Source: Paenibacillus apiarius
GTDB lineage: Bacteria; Bacillota; Bacilli; Paenibacillales; Paenibacillaceae
NCBI RefSeq assembly: GCF_017052585.1
Contig: NZ_JAFFHZ010000001.1
Coordinates: 496,001 to 560,000, forward strand
Length of the DNA: 64,000 nt
Direction: 5' to 3'
Part shown: one piece after another, positions 16,889 to 26,534 of the stretch
Layout of the letters: each line of letters opens with the position of its first letter
How positions within the stretch are numbered: position 1 is the stretch's first letter
The notes under the pieces: model-generated
Databases searched by the model: none
Seen by the model: the letters and a program-made list of their open reading frames with translations, nothing else
What the model was told of the DNA's origin: nothing
Translations under genes and position numbers: made by a program

Positions 16889-19516
16889 TTACGAGCAACG
16901 GCTATATCCGCAGTTCGCGCACGTCTTGCAGCCTTCCACGTTCAGGAGCGAGGCCGTGCCGCAGGACGGGCACAGGTCGCGGGACGTCACTTCGCCCTTC
17001 GCTGAGATCGCGGCCGGCTCAATCGGCGCTGGAGGAGCTTCGATCGTCGCCGCGATTGGCGCTTGCTCGTCCGCAGCCGACAGGCCGCCGCCCTCTGCGA
17101 GGTGAATCTCCAATGCTTTCGCCACCGCGTCGGCAATCGATTCGACGCGGTTGACGCCGAACCCGATCGCGCCGGAGCCGCCGATGCCCTTCAAATGCTT
17201 AATCAGCAGCTCGACCTTGTTGCCATGATCCCCATAACGCAGGAACAGGGAGCATACGCGGCCAAGCGCTTCCGCCATCGCGAATACGTCCGATCCGGCC
17301 TTCCCTACATTCAGGAAGATCTCTCCCGGAATTCCATTCAGATCGTTAATCGTAATGTACGCCATGCCGAATGGCGTATTAATCTTATATGTTGCGCCGC
17401 GCAGCACCTGCGGGCGGCGTTTGTAGACGTTATTCGACCCATTGCTTCCGTTGCCATCCGGACGAGGTGTCACGGCAATGGTTGGCGCTGCCATAGCCTG
17501 GGCGATGTCCGCCTTCTCTGTCTCTTCAGATGCATCTTCAGATGTCGCAGCGACTTCCGCTTTCTCTTCTTCCTTTTTCTTATCTCCCTTGTCTGTAGAG
17601 AGCACTTGAACGTCGCGGCTGCCGTCACGATAGATCGTGACACCTTTGCAGCCGAGATCAAACGCCAGCTCATACAGATTCTTGGTCTCTTCTACGGTAA
17701 AGTCATTCGGACAGTTCGCCGTCTTCGAAATCGAGCTGTCCACCCAGCGCTGGATAGCCGCCTGCGCACGAATATGATCCTCCGCAGACAGGTCCATCGC
17801 CGTAATGAAGTAGTCAGGCAGCGGTTCGCCCGGATGAGCGTTCATCCATTCCTGCGCAATCGGCACGAATTGCTCGTCGAAGCCAAGGCGGCTCTGACGG
17901 AAATATTTAAAGGCGAAGTATGGCTCGATCCCCGTTGATGTGCCGACCATCGTGCCTGTGCTGCCTGTCGGCGCTTGGGTAATGACGGTCACGTTCCGCA
18001 TGCCGTGCGCGCGAATCGCTGCGCCGACCTCCGGATAGGCGCCGACGATGTTCTTCATGAACCCGCTTTGCAGATAGGGCTCCGTCTCGAATGCCGGGAA
18101 CGAGCCTTTCTCTGCCGCAACTTCGGACGAAGCCAGATACGCTTCGCGCGCGATGAAGCCGAACAATTTATCGAGGAACTCCAGCGATTCCGGACTGCCA
18201 TAACGGACACCGAGCTTGATCATGAGCTCGGCCAGACCCATGGAGCCGAGGCCGACACGGCGCTCATTCTGTTGATTCTCTTTATTTTTCTCGAAATGGT
18301 ACGGCGTCTTGTCGATAACGTTATCCAAGAAGCGGACGGAATAACGCGTAACCATCGCCAGTTCGTCCCATGCGACATCATTGTTGCCCTCGTCGTAGAA
18401 CTTGGACAGGTTGATCGCGGACAAGTTGCAGACGCCCCAAGCCGGCAACCCTTGCTCGCCGCATGGATTCGTACAAATAATCGGATTGAAGTACCAGCTG
18501 TTCGACATCTGGTTGTAGTACTCCATGAACACGACGCCAGGCTCCGCGGATTTCCAGGCGGACTCGATAATCGTATGCCAGATGTCGCGCGCCTTGACGG
18601 TACGATACGGGACGACTTCCTTGCCAGCCTGCTTCCATTTGTCCAAATCGCCGTCCCACAGCTCGTCGTACTCCGGATCAGCCGTATCCGGAAAGACCAA
18701 CTCCCAATCCAGATCTTCCTTCACGGCTTGCATGAAGCCGTTGCTCACGCAGACGGACAGGTTCGCGTTCGTCACTTGCCCCATCGTCTGCTTCACGGTA
18801 ATGAAATCGAGCACATCGGGGTGCCAATCATTCATCATGAGCATGAGCGCGCCGCGCCGGCTGCCGCCTTGCTCGATTAAGCCCGTCGTGTAGCTGAACA
18901 AACCGCCCCAAGATACGGCGCCGCTCGAAGAGCCGTTCACGCCGCGCACCATGGCGCGCCGCGGCCGCAGCGAGGACAGGTTGATGCCGACCCCGCCGCC
19001 GCGGGCCATAATTTCCGTCATTTCCGACAAGGTCTCCATAATGCCGCCGCGGCTATCCTTCGGCGAAGGTATCACATAGCAGTTAAACAGCGTCAGCTCC
19101 TCGCTAGCCCCGGCTCCAGCCGCAATGCGCCCGCCCGGAACGAGCTTCCAGTCATCCAATATATAACGGAACTTTTCAGTCCATTCGGTTTGTTTTTCCG
19201 GAGTCGCTTCTACCGATGCCATCGCAGACGCAAGTCGGTCCCACATTTCTTCCGGCGTTTTTTCGATAGTGAGCGTCAGCTTCTCTACCGTGGATTGCAC
19301 CACTTCGCCGCTGCGCAATTGAACCGACACAAAACGTCCGTCGCGCGCGATCACTTCACCGACTTCTTTGGCTGGGAATTTCGGATCGTCCTTCGTCAAC
19401 ACCAATACGACGTCGCCGACCTTCGTATTATTCGTGTCCGCATCCTTCCATGCATACCGATCCAAAAATATTTTTTCGCTTAGCCCTTCCAAGCGTTGCT
19501 TCTGCACCGTTTTCAA
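16889..19516 (-). CDS. nrdJ: Adenosylcobalamin-dependent (class II) ribonucleotide reductase
   Basis: An enzyme of about 875 residues that reduces ribonucleotides to deoxyribonucleotides using coenzyme B12, with or without oxygen. Key parts are GVGINLSSLRPRR, GGLFSYTTGLIEQGG, the finger-loop block NPCGEQGLPAWGVCNLSAINL and QAPTGSTGTMVGTSTGIEPYF. A long Ala/Glu-rich linker is followed by the TSCPD-type repeat and a zinc-ribbon tail CPSCGTASLL...CKTCANCGYSRC. GGGAGG directly abuts the TTG at 19525, so the next in-frame TTG at 19516 (nine bases away) is the likelier start. Palindromic NrdR-type boxes lie about 75-120 bases upstream. Confidence 0.93.
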   Translation of the reverse strand: MKTVQKQRLEGLSEKIFLDRYAWKDADTNNTKVGDVVLVLTKDDPKFPAKEVGEVIARDGRFVSVQLRSGEVVQSTVEKLTLTIEKTPEEMWDRLASAMASVEATPEKQTEWTEKFRYILDDWKLVPGGRIAAGAGASEELTLFNCYVIPSPKDSRGGIMETLSEMTEIMARGGGVGINLSSLRPRRAMVRGVNGSSSGAVSWGGLFSYTTGLIEQGGSRRGALMLMMNDWHPDVLDFITVKQTMGQVTNANLSVCVSNGFMQAVKEDLDWELVFPDTADPEYDELWDGDLDKWKQAGKEVVPYRTVKARDIWHTIIESAWKSAEPGVVFMEYYNQMSNSWYFNPIICTNPCGEQGLPAWGVCNLSAINLSKFYDEGNNDVAWDELAMVTRYSVRFLDNVIDKTPYHFEKNKENQQNERRVGLGSMGLAELMIKLGVRYGSPESLEFLDKLFGFIAREAYLASSEVAAEKGSFPAFETEPYLQSGFMKNIVGAYPEVGAAIRAHGMRNVTVITQAPTGSTGTMVGTSTGIEPYFAFKYFRQSRLGFDEQFVPIAQEWMNAHPGEPLPDYFITAMDLSAEDHIRAQAAIQRWVDSSISKTANCPNDFTVEETKNLYELAFDLGCKGVTIYRDGSRDVQVLSTDKGDKKKEEEKAEVAATSEDASEETEKADIAQAMAAPTIAVTPRPDGNGSNGSNNVYKRRPQVLRGATYKINTPFGMAYITINDLNGIPGEIFLNVGKAGSDVFAMAEALGRVCSLFLRYGDHGNKVELLIKHLKGIGGSGAIGFGVNRVESIADAVAKALEIHLAEGGGLSAADEQAPIAATIEAPPAPIEPAAISAKGEVTSRDLCPSCGTASLLNVEGCKTCANCGYSRCS

Positions 19517-19589
19517 AGAAAACAACCTCCCAATTCAAGTTCACTGACAGCACACACGCGAATTTAATTTCCGATATTGTATGTATCTC

Positions 19590-19605
19590 CCACAATATAT
19601 TGTGT
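19590..19605. promoter_or_regulatory. NrdR-type box upstream of nrdJ
   Basis: CCACAATATATTGTGT has a 14-base perfect palindrome core and fits the known NrdR repressor box (ACACTATATATAGTGT-like). It lies between the nrdJ start and its probable promoter. Confidence 0.7.
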
Positions 19606-19620
19606 GCGAAAACCATTTTA

Positions 19621-19636
19621 CTATACTAGATATAGA
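19621..19636. promoter_or_regulatory. Second, weaker NrdR-type box
   Basis: CTATACTAGATATAGA is a looser palindrome centred exactly 31 bases from the first box, the spacing known for paired NrdR sites. A minus-strand TATAGT overlaps it and could be the -10 of nrdJ. Confidence 0.45.
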
Positions 19637-19838
19637 ATTTCTAATGATAAAAGATGAAATATCGCCTAAACAATCGAGACTGCGTTTGCCTAGCTTCTTT
19701 TTTCTCTATGAATCTCCCTTTTTTGCTCCTTGCGCTTTCCGTTTTTTTGCGCACAAGCCTTCTTCAAGCAATACCCAAGCAGGTTATGAAACCTTCGAAA
19801 AAAGACCATACTACAGCTAAAGCAAGGAGGTCGAGAGG

Positions 19839-21701
19839 ATGCCAACGAACGAATCGCCGCAAACCCGCACTGTGCAATCCGCAGTTAACCAAGCGACGAC
19901 GCCGTCGCTTGACGCAGCTGCTTCCGAAGCCCCGCAAGCTCTGCCGCGGCCGGACAGGCGGATCGGCCAAGTCCCGCTCTATCTGGATCATGATTGGGCC
20001 GAAGAATTGTCCGAGCGGGTGGAGAAGAACGGCCCGTGGGATGACTTTACGCTGTTCCAGCTCGCATATGAAGCGGAGCAAGCGAGGCGCATTCACGCCT
20101 TCGACGAGCTGCTCTGCCTCTCGCATATCCAGAATGTAGAGCCTCTGCCCCATCAAGTGGATACCGCGCGCAAGGTGCTGCATGAGATGCGGGGGCGCGC
20201 CATACTTGCGGACGAGGTCGGGCTCGGCAAGACGATTGAAGCCGGGCTCGTGCTTAAGGAATACATGATTCGCGGTCTCGTCAAACGCGTGCTTATTCTC
20301 GTGCCTGCATCGCTTGTCCTGCAATGGGTGCGAGAGTTGAATCATAAATTCGGCATTTACGCCATCGCGCAGAAAAAGGCATACCATTGGCAATCGGATG
20401 TCGTCGTCGCCTCGATGGATACGGCCAAGCGCGATCCGCATAAGGCGGTCTTGCTGGAACAGGAATACGACATGCTTATTATCGACGAGGCGCACAAGCT
20501 CAAAAACCGCAAAACGACGAACTACCAGTTCATACAGCACTTGCGCAAAAAATATTGCTTGCTGCTCACCGCCACCCCTGTTCAGAACGACATGAACGAG
20601 CTGTATAACTTGATTACGCTGCTGAAGCCCGGACAGCTTGGCGGGCAAGGCGAGTTCAGCACTAATTTCGTGGCCGACAAGCGAATGCCGAAGAACGAGA
20701 ACAAGCTTCAGACCGAGCTGTCTAAAGTGATGGTCCGCAACCGGCGCGGTGAAGGCAGCGTGCAGTTCACGAAGCGCATCGTCAAAAACGTGCCGCTCAC
20801 GTTGTCCCCGGAGGAGCAGGCGCTGTACGAAGGCGTGACCCGCTTCGTCAAGGAGCAGTATCAAGCGAACGGCGGCGATATCGGGAGCATGTTCTCCCTC
20901 ATTACGCTGCAGCGGGAAGTGTGTTCAAGCCGGGACGCCGTATTTTTGACGTTGGTCAACCTGTCGAAGAAGCTGCCGGAGGATTCGCCGGTGCGGAATC
21001 ATATATGGGATCTGGTCGATCTCATCAAGGGCATCACCGCGAACACGAAAGCCGAGACCGCCATTCAGCTCATACGCGAGATGAACGAGAAGGTCATCGT
21101 CTTCACCGAATATCGGGCAACGCAAGAATATTTGATGCAATATTTCCGCAAGCATGGACTCGTGGCGGTGCCATACAGCGGCGGCATGAATCGCGGCAAA
21201 AAGGACTGGATGATGGATCTGTTCCGGGGCCGCGCGCAAGTGATGATTGCGACCGAAGCCGGGGGCGAGGGCATCAATCTGCAGTTCTGCCATCATATGA
21301 TCAACTTCGATCTGCCGTGGAATCCGATGCGCGTCGAGCAGCGGATCGGCCGGGTCCACCGCCTCGGCCAAATGAACGATGTGAAGATCTACAATCTGTC
21401 CACGCAAGGGACGATTGAGGAGCATATCCTGAATCTTCTCCATGAAAAAATCAATATGTTCGAATTGGTCATCGGGCGCCTCGATATGATTCTGGAGCGC
21501 TTCGAGAAGCAGGATTCGCTGGAACGAAGCCTGTCCCGCATCCTGCTGGAAGCCGGCACCGAGGAGGATATTCGGCAGCAGGTCGACCGCCTGGGGCATT
21601 CACTGAACGCGATTCGGGAGGAAGTAGAGTCGGAAAGCGGGAATTCCAAGGAGCCTTTGAGCCGATTGCTTGATCAAATGAGTACAGAAGCGGAGGCATA
21701 A
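19839..21701 (+). CDS. yqhH: SNF2-family helicase-like ATPase, YqhH type
   Basis: A 620-residue SNF2/RapA-like ATPase. A 60-residue low-complexity head precedes the helicase core: Walker A ADEVGLGKTIEAG, DEAH box IIDEAHKLKN, TATPVQN, then the second RecA lobe with TEAGGEGINLQ and the arginine-finger motif EQRIGRVHRLGQ. Such proteins move on DNA or remodel RNA polymerase complexes; YqhH itself has no proven role. AAGGAGG precedes the ATG. The next gene (yqhG) starts three bases after its stop, reproducing the yqhH-yqhG pair of Bacillus, where gcv genes lie close by; none is seen here. Confidence 0.88.
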   Translation: MPTNESPQTRTVQSAVNQATTPSLDAAASEAPQALPRPDRRIGQVPLYLDHDWAEELSERVEKNGPWDDFTLFQLAYEAEQARRIHAFDELLCLSHIQNVEPLPHQVDTARKVLHEMRGRAILADEVGLGKTIEAGLVLKEYMIRGLVKRVLILVPASLVLQWVRELNHKFGIYAIAQKKAYHWQSDVVVASMDTAKRDPHKAVLLEQEYDMLIIDEAHKLKNRKTTNYQFIQHLRKKYCLLLTATPVQNDMNELYNLITLLKPGQLGGQGEFSTNFVADKRMPKNENKLQTELSKVMVRNRRGEGSVQFTKRIVKNVPLTLSPEEQALYEGVTRFVKEQYQANGGDIGSMFSLITLQREVCSSRDAVFLTLVNLSKKLPEDSPVRNHIWDLVDLIKGITANTKAETAIQLIREMNEKVIVFTEYRATQEYLMQYFRKHGLVAVPYSGGMNRGKKDWMMDLFRGRAQVMIATEAGGEGINLQFCHHMINFDLPWNPMRVEQRIGRVHRLGQMNDVKIYNLSTQGTIEEHILNLLHEKINMFELVIGRLDMILERFEKQDSLERSLSRILLEAGTEEDIRQQVDRLGHSLNAIREEVESESGNSKEPLSRLLDQMSTEAEA

Positions 21702-21704
21702 CAG

Positions 21705-22805
21705 ATGAATACCGAACAAGTCCGCCGTTATGTCATGCGCTACTTGGAAGCAACGGATTGCCACATCCTCGAAAAGTCGCCCGCGCACGCAACCGTGAAG
21801 CTGTCCGAACGCGCCGACCGCATACTGACGAATCGCCCCTATTATTGGGGCTTCGTCGATCGTACGGGGGCGGAGCCGGAAACGATGCGCTTCACATTCG
21901 TGTTCGATCCGGCGGCGATGCCGCAGGAGCCGCCGCGAGGGCCGGTCGGCGCGCCAATGGTGCCGGCCGCGGGAGCGCCTCCCGGCGGCCCGCCTGCGGC
22001 TGGCGCTGCTGCCGCAATGCCGCCCGTGCCCGGAACGGCGCCGGGTTCGCCTGCGAGCGCGCCCGGGGATTCCATCCTCGGGCGCTACTTCGGCGTGGCG
22101 CCGGCCTTCACGGGCGGCGGGGGCGGCCCCGGCCGCATTCCGCGCGAGGACGTCACCTATGGCAGCCGCCGCCTCGAGCAGATTATGCAGGCCGCCCACA
22201 GCGAAGGCCGCTTCGTCAGCCTATTCGCGGAACCGGCGGCGGACGAAGCGGCCGCACGCCCGGCTCGCGGCGCAAGGCGCTCCGCTCCGTATGAGCCGTG
22301 GCTGCTGCTCAACATGAAGCTCGAATTCGCCTGCGATCTGAAGCGCGAGGAAATTCACAGCTGCGGCATCTCGCTCGTCAGCGGCAAAATGCGCGCCAAT
22401 TATATGGATGAAGCGCTTGCGATGCAGCTTACGCCGAAGTTGCCGCCGCACGTGCATGTGCTGCCTTGGCGGATGACGCTGCAGCAAGCCCGCTCCGCTG
22501 TCGAGGAGCGGCTTATCGAGATGATTTCACGCTATGACGACACATGGGCGTCAGAAGCGAACGCTAGACTTGAGGAAGAGCTCGCCAGGCTCGCCGCCTA
22601 CTATGAGCCCTTGCTGCAAGAAACGGCCGCAGAGAAGCGGAGCCCGCGGGAAGACGCGGACGCCGAAGCAACGGACAAGCTGACTCAAATCAAGCAGCAG
22701 TACGACATGAGGCGTCAGGAGCTGTGCTGGCGGTTCGAACCGAGAATACACCTGTCGCTTATCAACGCCGGAGTGATTCATGTGCCGGCGACGGTGATGC
22801 GATAA
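21705..22805 (+). CDS. yqhG: YqhG family protein with Ala/Pro/Gly-rich insert
   Basis: A 366-residue conserved protein of unknown function, paired with yqhH. The N terminus (RRYLEATDCHILEKSP-type, then NRPYYWGFVDRTG) and the C-terminal half (WLLLNMKLEFACDLKREE, LPPHVHVLPWRMTLQQARS) match YqhG. Between about residues 68 and 130 lies a block made almost only of Pro, Gly and Ala, with GC-rich codons, that the Bacillus protein (about 260 residues) lacks. There is no signal peptide. A GGAGG ribosome site sits inside the end of yqhH, so the two are translated from one message. The insert is probably a flexible linker gained by repeat expansion. Confidence 0.8.
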   Translation: MNTEQVRRYVMRYLEATDCHILEKSPAHATVKLSERADRILTNRPYYWGFVDRTGAEPETMRFTFVFDPAAMPQEPPRGPVGAPMVPAAGAPPGGPPAAGAAAAMPPVPGTAPGSPASAPGDSILGRYFGVAPAFTGGGGGPGRIPREDVTYGSRRLEQIMQAAHSEGRFVSLFAEPAADEAAARPARGARRSAPYEPWLLLNMKLEFACDLKREEIHSCGISLVSGKMRANYMDEALAMQLTPKLPPHVHVLPWRMTLQQARSAVEERLIEMISRYDDTWASEANARLEEELARLAAYYEPLLQETAAEKRSPREDADAEATDKLTQIKQQYDMRRQELCWRFEPRIHLSLINAGVIHVPATVMR

Positions 22806-23104
22806 TGTTGGATTTTACATTTTCCAGTTTCACGCTTGTATGCGCCGACAAAAGCTCTGTCTGACCATCCCCGCTCTTTTCGCTTAATCGCCGAATTTAT
22901 GCGGGGAAACGTCAGAAAGCGGCAAAAATAGAATTGCCGCATCAGGCCGCCAATAACGATCGTCCGACAGCCTTTTCAGAGCTTGTCAACTACAATGAAA
23001 TGGTTGGCACGTATCGTAGATAGGTTAATAGACATACAAATAGAAAACTCCGAAAAAAGGATACAACTCAAAACTACGATTATGGAACATAAAAGAGGTG
23101 AACG
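22806..23104. other. Intergenic region, nothing firm
   Basis: About 300 bases between yqhG and the next gene. No strong hairpin with T-run, RNA gene or consensus promoter is visible; a short AT-rich stretch before 23090 probably holds the promoter of the following gene. Confidence 0.4.
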
Positions 23105-24295
23105 ATGATGAAAAAACAACCGTGGTGGACCCAACTCGCGAGACTGACGACGGCGGCGGCGCTTACCTCGCTCATAGCGGGCGGCGTTACATGTGCCGTA
23201 TTAACCGCATCGAATCAATTCAATACCTTGGGCGAAGCACTGCCGCCCATATCGGTAGCGGAAGCGCATACCGCCGCCGAGCTAGCCGAGCTCTCATTCA
23301 CGTCGAAGCCGGCTTCTTCCAGCACTCATTTTCAGCTTCAGCTAGGCGGCATTTCATTGCAGGCCAGTCAAGCCGTGCAGCAACCGACGATTAATGAAGC
23401 GGTTCAATACTATAAAGCGCGGTTAGCCAAGGACAAGCCTTTCGAAGCATGGCGTCAAGCGATGACCGAGTTATTGCCGCTAGGCCCGGGAATGCACGGT
23501 TGGCTCGTTCGCATTATGGATTACGATACACAGATTGGCTACATGATATTGCAAACGACCGACAAAGGAGAAATTCGGTTGGAGGAATATGGCCAAGGCG
23601 ATAGTATGCCTTATGACGAGGCGATATTGCAAGAAGCGATAACCGATATGCTTCAATCTGGCGAGCTTGGAACGAAGATGGCGTCAGACGTCCAACCGTT
23701 GTTCTTGCAGCCGCTGTTTACGGTCTGGCGTGTAGACTGGCAAGACGGTACGGCAAGTTGGTTGGATGCGCAGAGCGGCGAATGGCTGCCAGAGCAATTC
23801 AACCCTGATTTGAAGACCGAATCGGCGCCTGTCATGGACAATCATTATTCCGGGTCCGCCCAGATTGCCCATAGGCCGAACGCCCCCCAACCGTTTGCAT
23901 CTTTGCTTCATGCCAGAGAACTGCTCCCCGAACATACAAATCGGATAAATCAGTCAACACCATTGCCCAGCCGGCTGCGTATGCCATTCGATCCATACGG
24001 GAACATTTTGTGGATGGCGGAGCACTCGCACAAGCGGCTTACTGGAAAAATTCCGGGTAACTTTCAATCGGAGCGTTGGATTTATGTTCAGCAAGACGCG
24101 AGCAAATCGGTAAACCAGCCATACTCGCTTATCGGAGTGCAGCAGTGGCAGCAGACTGCTTCGACCTCTCTATCTTCCGAAGAGTCGCTTGCCGCCAACG
24201 CTTATATCGTCGTAAATTCAGCCGACATGAAAACACTGCGTTGGATTGCGGCAGATGCTGCGCTGCAGCACGGCTCCTTCGTGCCGCAGTCCTGA
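23105..24295 (+). CDS. Membrane-anchored or secreted protein of unknown function
   Basis: A 396-residue protein. Start is one of two adjacent ATGs (23105/23108) behind AGAGGTG. The N terminus has basic residues, then a hydrophobic segment at about 13-35 (LTTAAALTSLIAGGVTCAVL) that acts as a signal or anchor. The rest is hydrophilic, with no motif I recognise; WxVDW and GEWLPEQF segments hint at a globular extracellular domain. It stands alone and ends at a strong shared terminator. Confidence 0.6.
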   Translation: MMKKQPWWTQLARLTTAAALTSLIAGGVTCAVLTASNQFNTLGEALPPISVAEAHTAAELAELSFTSKPASSSTHFQLQLGGISLQASQAVQQPTINEAVQYYKARLAKDKPFEAWRQAMTELLPLGPGMHGWLVRIMDYDTQIGYMILQTTDKGEIRLEEYGQGDSMPYDEAILQEAITDMLQSGELGTKMASDVQPLFLQPLFTVWRVDWQDGTASWLDAQSGEWLPEQFNPDLKTESAPVMDNHYSGSAQIAHRPNAPQPFASLLHARELLPEHTNRINQSTPLPSRLRMPFDPYGNILWMAEHSHKRLTGKIPGNFQSERWIYVQQDASKSVNQPYSLIGVQQWQQTASTSLSSEESLAANAYIVVNSADMKTLRWIAADAALQHGSFVPQS

Positions 24296-24305
24296 TAAAT
24301 CACGC

Positions 24306-24340
24306 AAAAAGGCACCTCTTATCGAAGAGCGTGCCTTTTT
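24306..24340. terminator. Bidirectional terminator
   Basis: Stem AAAAAGGCAC / GTGCCTTTTT with an inner CTCTT / AAGAG pair, T-runs on both strands, between two convergent genes. Confidence 0.9.
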
Positions 24341-24612
24341 CATCGTTGCTGCTGTTGTGAAGATTTCGAGTTGGATTTCCACCAACGGACGAGCGTAAGC
24401 TGGCCGGCCCGCTTGTATAGCGGTTTGCCTCGCCATTGGCCGACCCACATTTTCATACCGAGCGGCATCATCCCGAACCATTTCGTGCTCCATGGCTCTT
24501 TCACACGATTTTTCCGTTCCATTTTACGCTCCCGACGCGCTTCCACCGGTGTGTCGATATATGTGACGACGCGCTGTGTAATGAATTTTATCAACTCTTC
24601 ACCTTTATCCAC
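24340..24612 (-). CDS. yqzE: YqzE family protein
   Basis: A 90-residue protein beginning at a GTG with AAGGAGGTGACC just upstream. The core ITQRVVTYIDTPVEARRER and WSTKWFGMMPLGMKMWVGQW matches the small YqzE family of Bacillales, in which the gene sits near the comG competence operon. The function is unknown. Here it is not next to any comG gene. The C terminus ends in a Gln/Ser-rich tail that overlaps the shared terminator. Confidence 0.75.
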   Translation of the reverse strand: MDKGEELIKFITQRVVTYIDTPVEARRERKMERKNRVKEPWSTKWFGMMPLGMKMWVGQWRGKPLYKRAGQLTLVRWWKSNSKSSQQQQR

Positions 24613-24774
24613 AGACGGTCACCTCCTTAACATCTCATCGTAGCTGCATGGATTCGTCCCTTATTAGCATCTCCATCATCACCTTCCGTCAAACCTCGAT
24701 TATGATCGAATGAAGGGAAGCAACGTTGCGCACGCTATGTACAGAACCATTGCAGAAAGAAGGTCTAGCCGTCG

Positions 24775-25572
24775 ATGACACAAAAGATACGAATTTTATC
24801 GCCGCACCATTACAGGTGGATTGTAGGCGCTTTATGCATGCTGTTGTTTGGCGCTGCAGTTCTTTTTCCCGGCAATGCCGCTTATGCCCATTCCCCTTCA
24901 GCCCCCATCCATCACGTTCTCTTTATTCCGGACAAGAATATGCCGGCCGGCAATGTATTACAGGAGGGGCAGCCGCTTTCTAATGTATTTCTTTCCAAAT
25001 TAGTTCTTATCGATGCAGGTCATGGAGGTATAGACGGGGGAACCAGCCACGGCGACGTGTTGGAAAAAAACATCAATTTGGCTATTGCCAAGAAGCTGTA
25101 TCTGATGCTGAAAGCGCGCGGAATTCCCGTTATTCTGAACCGGACCGGAGACTATGCGCTCAGCGATGACAATCGTTGGTCTGCTACCCGTTCGAGACAC
25201 CGGAAGGATTTGGCGCAGCGGCGCCAATTGAGCGAGGAGATTCCCGTATCGCTGTTCATCAGTCTGCACGTCAATTGGTCTAAAAACAGTGCCGCACGCG
25301 GCCCGGTCGTGCTTCACCAGAACGAAGGAAGGAGCCGAATGCTGGCCAAGCTTATTCAAGATTCGCTCAATTCCATGTTCGGAACCCGCTTCCAACCGGA
25401 GCTGGGCAAGACCTATTACTTGCTGCGCCGCGTACAGCAGCCTGCGGTCATCGTGGAGACCGGATTTATAAGCAACGCCCGGGATCGCAGCCTGCTTACT
25501 CAACCTCGCACCCAACGCGAAATCGCCGCCCGGATTAGTGATGCGATCGTTCATTATCAGCTGCTGTTCTAA
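24775..25572 (+). CDS. N-acetylmuramoyl-L-alanine amidase (CwlD-like)
   Basis: A 265-residue amidase_3 zinc enzyme that cuts the bond between muramic acid and L-Ala in peptidoglycan. An N-terminal hydrophobic signal/anchor (about residues 17-38) is followed by a spacer and the catalytic domain. VLIDAGHGGIDGGT (His), LEKNINLAIA (Glu), SLFISLHVNW (His) and AVIVETGFISN (catalytic Glu) are all present. The size and the long N-terminal leader resemble CwlD, the spore-cortex muramic-delta-lactam amidase, but a vegetative autolysin cannot be excluded. A divergent-deacetylase gene is convergent with it across a terminator. Confidence 0.85.
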   Translation: MTQKIRILSPHHYRWIVGALCMLLFGAAVLFPGNAAYAHSPSAPIHHVLFIPDKNMPAGNVLQEGQPLSNVFLSKLVLIDAGHGGIDGGTSHGDVLEKNINLAIAKKLYLMLKARGIPVILNRTGDYALSDDNRWSATRSRHRKDLAQRRQLSEEIPVSLFISLHVNWSKNSAARGPVVLHQNEGRSRMLAKLIQDSLNSMFGTRFQPELGKTYYLLRRVQQPAVIVETGFISNARDRSLLTQPRTQREIAARISDAIVHYQLLF

Positions 25573-25600
25573 TGACTGGCTTCGCTCCCTGCAACCACAA

Positions 25601-25648
25601 AAAAGCGCCTTTTATCGCGTTCACCTTACAGAACGGGAGGGCGCTTTT
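25601..25648. terminator. Bidirectional terminator
   Basis: Stem AAAAGCGCCT / AGGGCGCTTTT with an inner hairpin. The minus strand continues into TTTTTTGTGG, so it chiefly ends the deacetylase gene. Confidence 0.75.
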
Positions 25649-25652
25649 CGTT

Positions 25653-26534
25653 TCAGTTTGTTGGAATCGATTTTGAATCCAGCTCCTGAAGCTGCTGTTT
25701 TTTTACTAAATAGGAGATATGCACGAACACAGCCTTCTTCGAAATTCGGGGAGCGTATTGGCGCAGCGCTTCCGCGGTCTTCAATCCCGGCTTCCCTACA
25801 TGACCGATCGTTACGCAGGCATTATGCCGGTCAAGATGAGCCTCAAGCAGCCTGCATTGCTTCACGATATGGGACACTTTATACACGTCATCCAAGAACA
25901 GATGATTTTGTACAATCGGGATACCGACTTCCTTCCCGACTTCGCTTATGACGGAGCGAGAATTCGTTCTGCTGTCCAAAAAATAAAGTCCGCGTTCCTT
26001 GCACACCTTTAGTACCAGCCGCATGACACGCCGATCGGCAGTGGCCTTGGACCCCATATGATTATTCATTCCTACCGCATGAGGAACTTCATCGATGGCT
26101 GCATTGACGCGCCGTATAATCTCTTCATCCGATAAGCCCGTTAAGATTGCTCCCGGTCCAAGCCAGCTTGCCTTGCCGGAGATAGGCTCCATCGGCATAT
26201 GGACGATGACTTCATGGCCCCGCTGATGCGCGCGCTCGGCATCTTGTTTCGTCGAGGGAAGGAATGGCATCACCGCAACCGTTAGCGGAATCGGCAGGTT
26301 GAGCATTTCCTCCGTTCCGGTCATGTTATTGCCGAAATCATCGATTACGACCGCTGCGGTCCGTCCGGATACAAGATCCAAAGGTTGCACGGGTAATGGA
26401 TTATGTATCTCGTCCCTGCCAGCCGCCCATGCCGCCCCATCGGCGACAGCTGCTGCCCAGAGCACGAACAGAGCTGTACTGATAAAAGCGCATTTGCGCC
26501 ACGCACCGCGCAGCTTTCTCATTATTTTCAGCAT
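25653..26534 (-). CDS. Divergent polysaccharide deacetylase family protein
   Basis: A 293-residue exported protein of the YibQ/divergent polysaccharide deacetylase family. The ATG at 26534 is preferred because GGGAGGGAG lies just upstream; an ATG at 26555 is also possible. The signal peptide covers about residues 10-38 (ending AAWAAG). The domain shows VIDDFGNN, VAVMPFLPST, EVIVHMPMEP, GMNNHMGSKAT and FLDSRT, the NodB-like barrel with shifted metal ligands. Proteins of this family are thought to act on cell-envelope glycans; the substrate is unknown. Confidence 0.82.
   Translation of the reverse strand: MLKIMRKLRGAWRKCAFISTALFVLWAAAVADGAAWAAGRDEIHNPLPVQPLDLVSGRTAAVVIDDFGNNMTGTEEMLNLPIPLTVAVMPFLPSTKQDAERAHQRGHEVIVHMPMEPISGKASWLGPGAILTGLSDEEIIRRVNAAIDEVPHAVGMNNHMGSKATADRRVMRLVLKVCKERGLYFLDSRTNSRSVISEVGKEVGIPIVQNHLFLDDVYKVSHIVKQCRLLEAHLDRHNACVTIGHVGKPGLKTAEALRQYAPRISKKAVFVHISYLVKKQQLQELDSKSIPTN

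Noticed and set aside
19764-20864. 366-codon minus-strand frame over yqhH
   Set aside because: Antisense to the helicase motifs; a codon-bias shadow.
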